This document shows, in pieces, positions 7,653-14,416 of a stretch of DNA of 23,617 nt. Numbering within the stretch: position 1 is the stretch's first letter; every line of letters starts with the position of its first letter. Both the position numbers and the translations under genes were made by a program. The DNA is from JAZLJD01 sp045617725 (GTDB lineage: Bacteria; Bacillota; Clostridia; Lachnospirales; Lachnospiraceae), in the NCBI GenBank assembly GCA_045617725.1, contig JAZLJD010000067.1:1-23617 (forward strand). Direction: 5' to 3'. The notes below the pieces were generated by a model, which saw only the letters and a list, made by a program, of their open reading frames with translations, made no database searches and was not told the DNA's origin.

Positions 7653-7974
7653 TTAATTGTGCAAAATGAATATTCCGTAACACATTTTATTGGTAATAAT
7701 TGATAGAAATGCTGTTGCGGAGTATTTATTTGCGTAAATTGTTGAGCATATTGCGCAAAAAGTGTAAAAAACTTACTTCTCAAAGTAAAAGATTTACATT
7801 TACTAAAAATGCTCAAAAGCAGAAAATTAGTCATGTTGAACAAGTTAGGAGTTAGGTGATAGTGTGAAAAATGCAGGCATTTTTCACGCGACACTTTGTA
7901 TCGCAATCCGTAGCAGCTTCGCTGCAATGCAGTGAAGGGCTAAATATACCGGATTGCGAAATGCGGGGATTTAT
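7653..7974. other. Gene-free stretch between GH43 and the small lipoprotein
   Basis: 322 nt, clearly AT-rich over its first 200 nt, with no convincing coding frame. I see no Rho-independent terminator for the GH43 gene. A palindrome TTGCGCAA is at 7751-7758. Weak promoter-like pairs exist (for example TTGATA at 7700 with TATTTA at 7723, or TTGAGC at 7742 with TAAAAA at 7765), but none is convincing. The last 100 nt hold the structured element annotated separately. Confidence 0.6.
7861..7959 (+). repeat. Compact multi-hairpin element (possible dispersed repeat or RNA structure)
   Basis: Three adjoining inverted repeats fill almost every base. The first is TGAAAAATGC (7865-7874) with GCATTTTTCA (7877-7886), extendable to 13 bp with one G-U. 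The second is GCGACAC (7888-7894) with GTATCGC (7898-7904), 7 bp with one mismatch. The third is a perfect 10-bp outer stem, TCGCAATCCG (7901-7910) with CGGATTGCGA (7950-7959), enclosing TAGC/GCTA (7911-7914, 7939-7942) and CTTCGCTGCA/TGCAGTGAAG (7917-7926, 7928-7937). No T-tract follows, so it is not a terminator. It ends 15 nt before the next ATG. It could be a REP/MITE-like palindromic repeat or a structured leader. Confidence 0.6.
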
Positions 7975-8529
7975 ATGAAGAAATATTTATCCGTAATTTT
8001 ACTTGTAGCAATGGTTTTGAGCAGCCTTACGGGTTGTGGAAATAATAAATATGATGCCGGCTCCGTTTTGGGTAAATGGGCTTACATACATGAACCCGGC
8101 GAGACCGCATTTGTTCTTTCCGAGGATGGCAAGGCTACCTTGGACGGCGAGAAATATACCTATACCATGGATGGCGAGTGTATTTATCTTAAGGACAAAA
8201 ATCAGAACGAGAAAGTGCTTCGTTACGAAATGGAAGATGAAGGAATGCTTCTTTACATTCCTTATACTTATACCTTTACCTCGGAAGGTGACCCGAACGG
8301 ACTTATCGGTATTTGGGAGAACCCCGAGAAGAAATGGTTTTTCGAATTCACAGATAAGGGAACCTTCAATGAGGATGGCTACAGCCAGGGCTATTACATG
8401 TGTTATCCTGATGAAGGAATCATCTTCCTTATTTACAACGATCAGTACCCGGATACCACTTTATATTATTCCATTAATGGCAAGGAAATGTATCTTGAGT
8501 ATCCCTGGCCCATGGTTAGACCTGAGTAA
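7975..8529 (+). CDS. Small lipoprotein with two tandem beta-rich repeats, function unknown
   Basis: 184 aa. The lipoprotein signal has lipobox LTGC with Cys21. The mature part consists of two similar units of about 67 residues, 33-100 and 112-178. Each opens with G-[KI]-W, continues through an F-x-[LF]-[ST]-[ED]-x-G block, and ends in a strand-rich Tyr-heavy segment. The pattern recalls short lipocalin-like (DUF5640-type) lipoproteins common in Clostridia, but I do not recognise a named family with certainty. The start is the ATG opening the MKKY signal; GGGG 6 nt upstream is a weak ribosome site. It lies between the GH43 gene and the sugar-binding protein, so a surface role in glycan handling is possible, but nothing in the sequence shows catalysis. 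Confidence 0.8.
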   Translation: MKKYLSVILLVAMVLSSLTGCGNNKYDAGSVLGKWAYIHEPGETAFVLSEDGKATLDGEKYTYTMDGECIYLKDKNQNEKVLRYEMEDEGMLLYIPYTYTFTSEGDPNGLIGIWENPEKKWFFEFTDKGTFNEDGYSQGYYMCYPDEGIIFLIYNDQYPDTTLYYSINGKEMYLEYPWPMVRPE

Positions 8530-8631
8530 GGATTTACAGGCACAGCCTTAAATCATAAAGAGACGGAGAGTACCACTTCGTTTCAATACGGCAATAACGC
8601 CGAATTTATAGTCTTATTAAGGAGGAGAATT

Positions 8632-9888
8632 ATGAAAAAATTTCTCGCAGCTCTGTTAGCAGTAGCTATGGTATTTTCCATGACCGCTTGCGGCGATGGC
8701 AAATCTGCTGACGGAAAAGTAAAACTTTCCATGTGGTGTATCGCAACGGAAGCCGACAGTAACCGTGCATCCTACGAAAACGCTATCAAAGATATGCAGG
8801 CTAAGTATCCTGATATCGAGTTCACTTGGGAAGCTTTCGAAAACCAGTCTTACAAGACCAAGATTAAGGCAGCTATCAGCGCTGATGATATGCCGGATAT
8901 CTTCTTCACCTGGTCTTGCGCATTCCTTGGTGATTTCGTAAACGCAGACAAGGTATACTGCCTTGATGACGCTTTCAAGGGTTATGAATCTGCAATCGAC
9001 GAGAAGATGCTTATCAACACAACTTACAACGGAAAGCACTACGGTGTTCCCCTTACCATGAACATCGTTACCATGTTCGCTAACATGGATCTGCTTAAGC
9101 AGGTAGGTTACAATGAGGTTCCCGGAACCTACGAAGATTTCATCGCTTGCTGCGACGCTCTTAAGGCTGCAGGCATCACTCCTTTCGGATGTGCCGGTGG
9201 TGAGACCTGGTGTGTAACCGAGTACCTTGAGCCCATCATTGAGAAGACCATTGGTGCAACCGCACTCAGCGATGTATTCTCCGGAAATGCTTCTTGGAAC
9301 AATGCAGAAATCGCTGCAGCAGTTGATACTTTCCAGGGCTTAGTAAATAAGGGTTACTTCAATGAGGATGCTATGTCCTTATCCAACGACGAAGTTAAGG
9401 CTAACTTCATGGCTGGTAAGTATGCATTCTATCAGAACGGTTCTTGGAACTGTGCAGACTTCGCTAAGAACGCTGAGTTCTTCCCGAAGGTAAAAGCTTC
9501 CGAGTTCCCTGTAATCAATGCTGACAAGGCTACCCTTGGTATGTTAATCGGTGGTCCTTCCGATACTCTTGCTGTTGCAAAGTGCTCTAAGAACGCTGAA
9601 GCAGCTGCTAAGTATTGTGTAGAACTTGGACAGTTAATCTGCAAGTACGGCTATCTTGATGGCTGTGGTCTTCCTGCTTGGAAGGTTGATTATGCAACCG
9701 ATGAAGTTAACGAACTTACCAAGACCGTTGCTGATATCGTAGCTAACTCCAAACAAATGGTACTGTTTGGTGATACCGCTCAGGAAGCAAACGATGCTGA
9801 CATCTATCTTAAGGCTGTAGAAAAAGTTTATGGTTGCCTTACCGATGGTAAAGGCTTCACCAGCTCTTTAGCAGCTGACATTCGCTAA
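8632..9888 (+). CDS. Sugar ABC transporter substrate-binding lipoprotein (family 1)
   Basis: 418 aa. It captures an oligosaccharide outside the membrane and delivers it to the two permeases encoded next. The signal ends in MTAC with Cys20 lipidated. The mature protein has the type II periplasmic-binding fold: VKLSMWCIA opening strand (29-37), DDMPDIFFTW (about 84-93), and GKYAFYQNGSWN near 263-274. Aromatic residues are frequent, as in CUT1 oligosaccharide binders. GGAGGAG lies 6 nt before the ATG. Codon choice (many GCT, AAC, TTC, AAG) is more biased than in neighbouring genes, as expected for a highly expressed binding protein. No strong -35/-10 pair is visible in the 102-nt gap upstream, which fits an activator-dependent promoter. 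Neighbouring xylanases suggest xylo-oligosaccharides as ligand; this is inference. Confidence 0.94.
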   Translation: MKKFLAALLAVAMVFSMTACGDGKSADGKVKLSMWCIATEADSNRASYENAIKDMQAKYPDIEFTWEAFENQSYKTKIKAAISADDMPDIFFTWSCAFLGDFVNADKVYCLDDAFKGYESAIDEKMLINTTYNGKHYGVPLTMNIVTMFANMDLLKQVGYNEVPGTYEDFIACCDALKAAGITPFGCAGGETWCVTEYLEPIIEKTIGATALSDVFSGNASWNNAEIAAAVDTFQGLVNKGYFNEDAMSLSNDEVKANFMAGKYAFYQNGSWNCADFAKNAEFFPKVKASEFPVINADKATLGMLIGGPSDTLAVAKCSKNAEAAAKYCVELGQLICKYGYLDGCGLPAWKVDYATDEVNELTKTVADIVANSKQMVLFGDTAQEANDADIYLKAVEKVYGCLTDGKGFTSSLAADIR

Positions 9889-9915
9889 TCTTAATTAGCA
9901 AGTAGTTATTTATTG

Positions 9916-9960
9916 GCGGCCTTCTCGGACCTCCCTTGTAAGCCGGGAAGGCTGCTTTTA
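9916..9960 (+). terminator. Intercistronic hairpin after the binding-protein gene
   Basis: A 13-bp stem with two G-U pairs (9916-9928 with 9943-9955) and a 14-nt loop is followed by TTTTAT. The short U-tract suggests a partial terminator or an mRNA-stabilising stem. Either would give more binding protein than permease, a common arrangement in ABC importers. The first permease starts 24 nt later, with no separate promoter visible. Confidence 0.75.
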
Positions 9961-9983
9961 TAAAATTAAAGGAAATTAAACAG

Positions 9984-10901
9984 ATGAGCAAAAAATCCAA
10001 GGAAATCAATCCGATTAAAGCACGTAAAGAGCGCATTAAAAAATTGAATATTCTGGCATTTCTGGCGCCGGGTCTTTTGCTGTTCGGCTTAATCCTGATT
10101 GCCCCGATGTTCTTATCCGGTTACTATTCATTGTTTGACTGGAACGGAATGGGAGAGAAGACTTTTTTAGGATTTGCTAACTATAAGGAATTATTCTTTG
10201 AAGACGATGTGTTCTGGCCTTCCCTGTGGCATGCAATTATCCTGGCCCTTTTATCCGTATTCGTACAGCTTCCCATTTCATTGGGAATCGCTTTGGCACT
10301 CGGTAGAGGTATTAAAGGCGAAAGAGCATTCCTTTCCATTTACTTTGTGCCGGTTCTTATTTCTTCCGTAGTAATCGGTCAGTTATTCCGTAAGATTTAC
10401 AACCCGGAATACGGTCTTTTAAATGTATTCCTTCGTTCCATCCATTTGGATTCACTTGCCAAGATGTGGCTGGGTGATGTGAAGTATGCACTTGCCGCTA
10501 CATTCTTACCGACTCTGTGGCAGTTCATCGGATATCATATGCTGCTTATGTATGCGGGTGTTAAGAGTGTTCCCACGGAACTTCGTGAGGCTGCCAAGCT
10601 TGACGGTGCTTCAGACGGACAGGTAGACAGATTCGTAGTTATTCCTTATATTAAGCAGATTATTAAGGTAAGCGTAATTTTCGCCGTTACCGGTTCATTA
10701 AAATCCTTCGACTTGATTCATGTATTGACGAACGGAAATTACGGTCCCTTTGATTCAACGCAGGTGCCCAGTACACGTATGATTGAGATGTTGTTTACTC
10801 GAAATCGTTATGGTATGGGTAGTGCAATTGCAGTTATATTGATTTGTTTATGTTTCCTGTTTGCACTAATAATACAGAGAGTATTTAAGGAGAAGAAGTA
10901 G
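9984..10901 (+). CDS. Sugar ABC transporter permease, MalF/UgpA type
   Basis: 305 aa integral membrane subunit of a CUT1 importer. About six membrane segments: roughly 23-48, 82-107, 117-135, 168-191, 228-245 and 277-300. The cytoplasmic EAA loop that docks on the ATPase is intact at 202-221 (EAAKLDGAS, then VVIPY). The N-terminus is basic and Lys-rich. AAAGGA lies about 10 nt before the ATG. It overlaps nothing but is followed by the second permease after a single base, so the two are translated together. The substrate is set by the binding protein and is probably an oligosaccharide. Confidence 0.94.
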   Translation: MSKKSKEINPIKARKERIKKLNILAFLAPGLLLFGLILIAPMFLSGYYSLFDWNGMGEKTFLGFANYKELFFEDDVFWPSLWHAIILALLSVFVQLPISLGIALALGRGIKGERAFLSIYFVPVLISSVVIGQLFRKIYNPEYGLLNVFLRSIHLDSLAKMWLGDVKYALAATFLPTLWQFIGYHMLLMYAGVKSVPTELREAAKLDGASDGQVDRFVVIPYIKQIIKVSVIFAVTGSLKSFDLIHVLTNGNYGPFDSTQVPSTRMIEMLFTRNRYGMGSAIAVILICLCFLFALIIQRVFKEKK

Positions 10902-10902
10902 T

Positions 10903-11793
10903 ATGAGCAAGAAAAATAAAAGTGCCGCTTTTGATCCGAGTATGGCATATGGTGGTGCGGTAGGAAAAACAAATAAAGTAGGTAAGGTTCTGCTTTTCAT
11001 ATTCCTGGTAATTTGGGCAATAATCAATATGTTCCCGATTTACTGGATGTTTACTTTCTCCCTTAAATCCAATGACGAAATCTTTGGTGAGAATGTTGCA
11101 GGACTTCCCAAAGAATGGCTTTGGAGTAACTATACGAAAGCCATGAACAGCGGTGATATTCCCCGCTATTTCTTAAACAGTATTATTGTAACGGTTGCTA
11201 CCATCCTGATTGTTATTATTGTAGCTTTGATGGCAACCTATGCAATTACACGTATCGAATGGAAATTAAGTTCTGCGGTTAATAAGTTTTTTATGTTGGG
11301 ACTTACCATTCCCATTCATGCATCCATCGTTCCAACCTACGTAACACTGCGTAAGCTCGATATGCTGAATACATACTGGGCCCTCATCATTCCTTACGCA
11401 GCATTCGGACTCGCAATGGGTATCATGATTTGCGAAGGATTTATGGATGATATTCCGAAGGATTTGGATGAGGCTGCCAATATCGACGGTTGCGGAACCT
11501 GGGGCATCTTCTTCAAAATCATTGTTCCTCTTATGAAACCCGCACTTGCGACCATCGGTATTTATACCTTCCTGCAGTGCTGGAATGAGCTTATGTTTGC
11601 CAATGTATTTATTTCAGACAGTAATTACAAGACACTGCCGGTTGGTATTCAGGCTCTTTCGGGTCGTCATACAACGGAATGGGGACCGATTGGTGCAGCC
11701 CTCGTTGTTGCAACCTTCCCGACCCTGTTCGTATACATCTTCTTAAGCAGAAGAATTCAGAGTAGCTTCATCGCAGGCGCAGTAAAAGGTTAA
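10903..11793 (+). CDS. Sugar ABC transporter permease, MalG/UgpE type
   Basis: 296 aa, partner of the preceding permease. Six membrane segments at about 26-51, 91-115, 127-148, 158-178, 214-234 and 262-282. The EAA loop is intact at 190-210 (EAANIDGCGTW, then IVPLMKP). A hydrophilic N-terminal tail of about 25 residues precedes the first segment. The ribosome site AAGGAG lies inside the end of the upstream gene, and only 1 nt separates the stop and start. No ATP-binding subunit gene follows. A terminator closes the transport operon just downstream. Confidence 0.94.
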   Translation: MSKKNKSAAFDPSMAYGGAVGKTNKVGKVLLFIFLVIWAIINMFPIYWMFTFSLKSNDEIFGENVAGLPKEWLWSNYTKAMNSGDIPRYFLNSIIVTVATILIVIIVALMATYAITRIEWKLSSAVNKFFMLGLTIPIHASIVPTYVTLRKLDMLNTYWALIIPYAAFGLAMGIMICEGFMDDIPKDLDEAANIDGCGTWGIFFKIIVPLMKPALATIGIYTFLQCWNELMFANVFISDSNYKTLPVGIQALSGRHTTEWGPIGAALVVATFPTLFVYIFLSRRIQSSFIAGAVKG

Positions 11794-11807
11794 TAAAAAT
11801 TCGACTT

Positions 11808-11845
11808 AAAGGCCATCATTTCTACATGGAAATGATGGCTTTTTT
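11808..11845 (+). terminator. Terminator of the ABC transporter operon
   Basis: A perfect 11-bp stem (GCCATCATTTC at 11812-11822, GAAATGATGGC at 11829-11839) with a 6-nt loop is followed by six T. The flanking A/T pairs extend the stem. This separates the importer genes from the histidine-kinase operon. Confidence 0.93.
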
Positions 11846-11855
11846 AATTCCTACA

Positions 11856-11864
11856 TGGTATGAT
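11856..11864 (+). promoter_or_regulatory. Possible extended -10 promoter of the kinase operon
   Basis: TGGTATGAT matches an extended -10 (TGnTATAAT) with one mismatch, but no good -35 lies 17 nt upstream, where the terminator tail sits. Transcription would begin near 11871, 66 nt before the kinase ATG. This is the best candidate seen in the gap, and it is weak. Confidence 0.3.
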
Positions 11865-11936
11865 GATAAATGACAAAAAAATGCTTATTGGAGAGTAATT
11901 ACGAAGACTAAATGGATTACCAGAATAAGGGAAAAG

Positions 11937-13664
11937 ATGGAAGGAAGCAACCTCTCGAAGCGAATGTGGTATGCTGCCCTTTTAGTTTTTGTGATTTTTT
12001 TGATTTTCTTTTTGACCGCGTCTGTCATTATTTCCGAACGAAACAAGAAAGACTATATAGAACGTGAATCAGAAATCCTTCTAACCGCAACTTCTTCGGC
12101 GATAGAGGGCAATATAAGCAACTATAAGGACTTATCAAGACTGGTTATGCTGGATGAGGATGTTGTTTCGTATTTGTCTGCCAAAGAGGACGACCAGGGA
12201 TTGAAACTGAAAGCGCATTACAGCTCCAATAACATACTGAATGTCAGCAGCAATGTGGATTCCCTGTTTATATTCAGAAATGATAATGGTTATATGAGTA
12301 CAGGGCGAGGCGAGTATGTCCTTGATTGGAGTCTTTTGTATGATGAGTTTTGGAAATATTCCATCAATTCCAAAAAGGGCGCTGCAGTTATCTATATAAA
12401 CGGAAACGGCGCGGTTTATCGAAAGAATTATAAGCCTATATTGACCATAGCAAGAACAATTAATGACATATATACGCAACGCAAGATTGGTATATTGCTT
12501 ATGAATATATCCAGTCAGATGCTTGAAAATGTTATTTCGGAACGGGATTATTCGGATATATGTATTCTGTATAAGGATGGTACTTATCTGGCAGGTGACA
12601 GTACACTGAAAGAATATTACGACCCGAAATATTACACAACAACACCGGTTCACCAGATGCATTTTGAGGGTTTAAAGCGAGTCATGATTTCCGGACGTTC
12701 CGTGGATGAAATGCCGATCATTATCATTTGCCGTGCGACCGCAGGCTCGGAATACGTGCCGGTGGATATCCTAATTACGCTGTTTATTATTTTGCTGTGC
12801 TTTTTGGCACTGATGCTGGCTTCGGGATATTTTATAACAAAAAATATTACGAATCCCATCAATGAACTTTCTTCCGCCATGGAGAAAACAAAGGAAACAG
12901 GGTATCTGGAACGAATCGATATACACATTCCGAACAATGAAATCGGTATGTTGGCGGACAGTTATAATCGTATGATTGATAATCTGAATCTGCTTTTTAA
13001 TGAGCTGATCGAGAAAGAAAAATCCGTTCAAAAGGCGGAACTTCGTGTGCTTCAGGAACAGATTAAGCCACACTTTTTGTATAATTCCATTGAAACCATA
13101 AGCTTTATGGCACTTGACAGCGGTGCGGAGGAAGTGCATAAGGCACTGGAAACGCTCGGAAGCTTTTACAGGAATTTCTTGAGCAAGGGCGATCGTGAAA
13201 TACCTTTAAATCGCGAGCTTGAAATCGTAAAGGATTATCTGACCCTTCAAAAATTACGCTACGGAGATATCCTGGACGATGTTTACCATATTGACGAACG
13301 TGCACTTAATGTCATGGTTCCCAAGCTGATTTTGCAACCGCTTGTAGAGAACAGTATTTATCATGGTATCCGCCTTACCGGCGAAAAGGGTATCATCCGA
13401 ATTACGGCTACAATCGCAGGGGATGAAATGCATATCATCGTATATGATACGGGAGTCGGTATGGATGAATACACCATACGAAAGATACTGAACCAGAAAA
13501 ACACTTCCGTGGATTATGATGGTCGTCTGCATGGCTTTGGCTTAAGCGGAACGATTGAAAGGGTACGTTATTATTGCAACAAGGATGATGTAGTCACGAT
13601 TAAGAGTGAACAGGGCGAGTATACGGAAATTGAAATGACTCTTCCTATTACAAGAAAGGAATAA
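11937..13664 (+). CDS. Two-component sensor histidine kinase, YesM type
   Basis: 575 aa membrane kinase that senses an extracellular signal, typically a glycan, and phosphorylates the response regulator encoded next. Membrane helix 1 is at 11-33, an extracellular sensor domain of about 240 residues follows (34-274, Cache-like in layout), helix 2 is at 276-299, and HAMP is at about 300-353. A linker coiled coil leads to a His_kinase domain with phospho-acceptor His379 in QIKPHFLYN. The ATPase domain has N-box Asn472 (LVENSIYHG), G1 box DTGVGMD (504-510) and GFGLSG (533-538). AAGGGA lies 5 nt before the ATG. The 3-nt gap to the regulator indicates co-translation. All catalytic motifs are intact. 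Confidence 0.95.
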   Translation: MEGSNLSKRMWYAALLVFVIFLIFFLTASVIISERNKKDYIERESEILLTATSSAIEGNISNYKDLSRLVMLDEDVVSYLSAKEDDQGLKLKAHYSSNNILNVSSNVDSLFIFRNDNGYMSTGRGEYVLDWSLLYDEFWKYSINSKKGAAVIYINGNGAVYRKNYKPILTIARTINDIYTQRKIGILLMNISSQMLENVISERDYSDICILYKDGTYLAGDSTLKEYYDPKYYTTTPVHQMHFEGLKRVMISGRSVDEMPIIIICRATAGSEYVPVDILITLFIILLCFLALMLASGYFITKNITNPINELSSAMEKTKETGYLERIDIHIPNNEIGMLADSYNRMIDNLNLLFNELIEKEKSVQKAELRVLQEQIKPHFLYNSIETISFMALDSGAEEVHKALETLGSFYRNFLSKGDREIPLNRELEIVKDYLTLQKLRYGDILDDVYHIDERALNVMVPKLILQPLVENSIYHGIRLTGEKGIIRITATIAGDEMHIIVYDTGVGMDEYTIRKILNQKNTSVDYDGRLHGFGLSGTIERVRYYCNKDDVVTIKSEQGEYTEIEMTLPITRKE

Positions 13665-13667
13665 ATT

Positions 13668-14399
13668 ATGTACAGAGTAATGCTTATTGATGATGAACAG
13701 TCCGCCCGCAGCCTTTTGCGTGAATCAATCAACTGGGAAGGCCTGTCCATGGAGGTTGTGGGAGAAGCAGCCAGCGGCATAGAGGCAATCAATACCATTG
13801 ATGAGATTAAGCCGGACATTGCTTTTGTCGACATATCGATGCCTTTTATGAACGGTATTGAATTCACGGAAGTGGCTACGGAACGATATCCGCATCTTAA
13901 AATCATCGTAATGACTGCATTTGACGATTTTGAATATGCGAGACAGTGTGTAAGGCTCCCGGTTTTCGATTACATGCTTAAGCCCTTTAAGCGTACGGAA
14001 GTGGAAGAGAATCTGATGCGCCTTAAGCAAGTCCTTGATGAAGAGGGCTACAAGGAAGAAGAACAGATTATCGAAATTGAGCAGAATACCATCGATCAGA
14101 TTAAGAAATACATAGAAGGTAATTATACGGATTCAAAGATTAATCTTACTTCCGTAGCTCAGCTGTTTGGATTTTCCACCAGCTATTTGAGTCGCAAGTT
14201 CAAGCAGGAGACCGGACAGAATTTCGTGGAATATCTTACGGAATGCCGTATGAAACGTGCCATGAAGCTTGCGGGTGCCGGTTACAAAATGTTTGCAGCT
14301 TCCGCGGAAGTGGGGATTCCCGATCCGAACTATTTCGGCAGATGCTTTAAGAAGTATGCGGGGGTCAGCTATTCCGAATATGTTGCAAGTCATAAATAA
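13668..14399 (+). CDS. Response regulator with AraC-type DNA-binding domain, YesN type
   Basis: 243 aa transcription regulator. The receiver domain (1-120) has Asp8/Asp9, phospho-acceptor Asp55 in FVDISMP, Thr83 and Lys105 (LKPF). After a short linker (about 121-140), an AraC HTH pair occupies about 142-240 (VAQLFGFSTSYLSRKFKQ, then PDPNYFGRCFKKYAG). It is much shorter than most YesN proteins because the usual central domain is missing, but nothing looks frameshifted. The ribosome site AAAGGA lies in the end of the kinase gene. The likely targets are the importer and glycosidase promoters nearby, as is typical for such pairs; this is inference. Confidence 0.95.
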   Translation: MYRVMLIDDEQSARSLLRESINWEGLSMEVVGEAASGIEAINTIDEIKPDIAFVDISMPFMNGIEFTEVATERYPHLKIIVMTAFDDFEYARQCVRLPVFDYMLKPFKRTEVEENLMRLKQVLDEEGYKEEEQIIEIEQNTIDQIKKYIEGNYTDSKINLTSVAQLFGFSTSYLSRKFKQETGQNFVEYLTECRMKRAMKLAGAGYKMFAASAEVGIPDPNYFGRCFKKYAGVSYSEYVASHK

Positions 14400-14416
14400 G
14401 TGAAAGGACACAGACT

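Noticed and set aside
7862..7889. Hairpin considered as the GH43 terminator.
   Set aside because: No T-tract follows, and it is 200 nt past the stop.
1281..8631. Catabolite-repression (cre) sites upstream of the xylanase, GH43 and binding-protein genes.
   Set aside because: No stretch matches WTGNAARCGNWWWCA well enough.
11822..11865. A near-direct repeat CTACATGG...ATGATG at 11822 and 11851.
   Set aside because: The first copy is part of the terminator stem and loop; the match is short enough to be chance.
11870..11911. A 13-codon frame between the transporter terminator and the kinase gene.
   Set aside because: It has no ribosome site and is too short to support.
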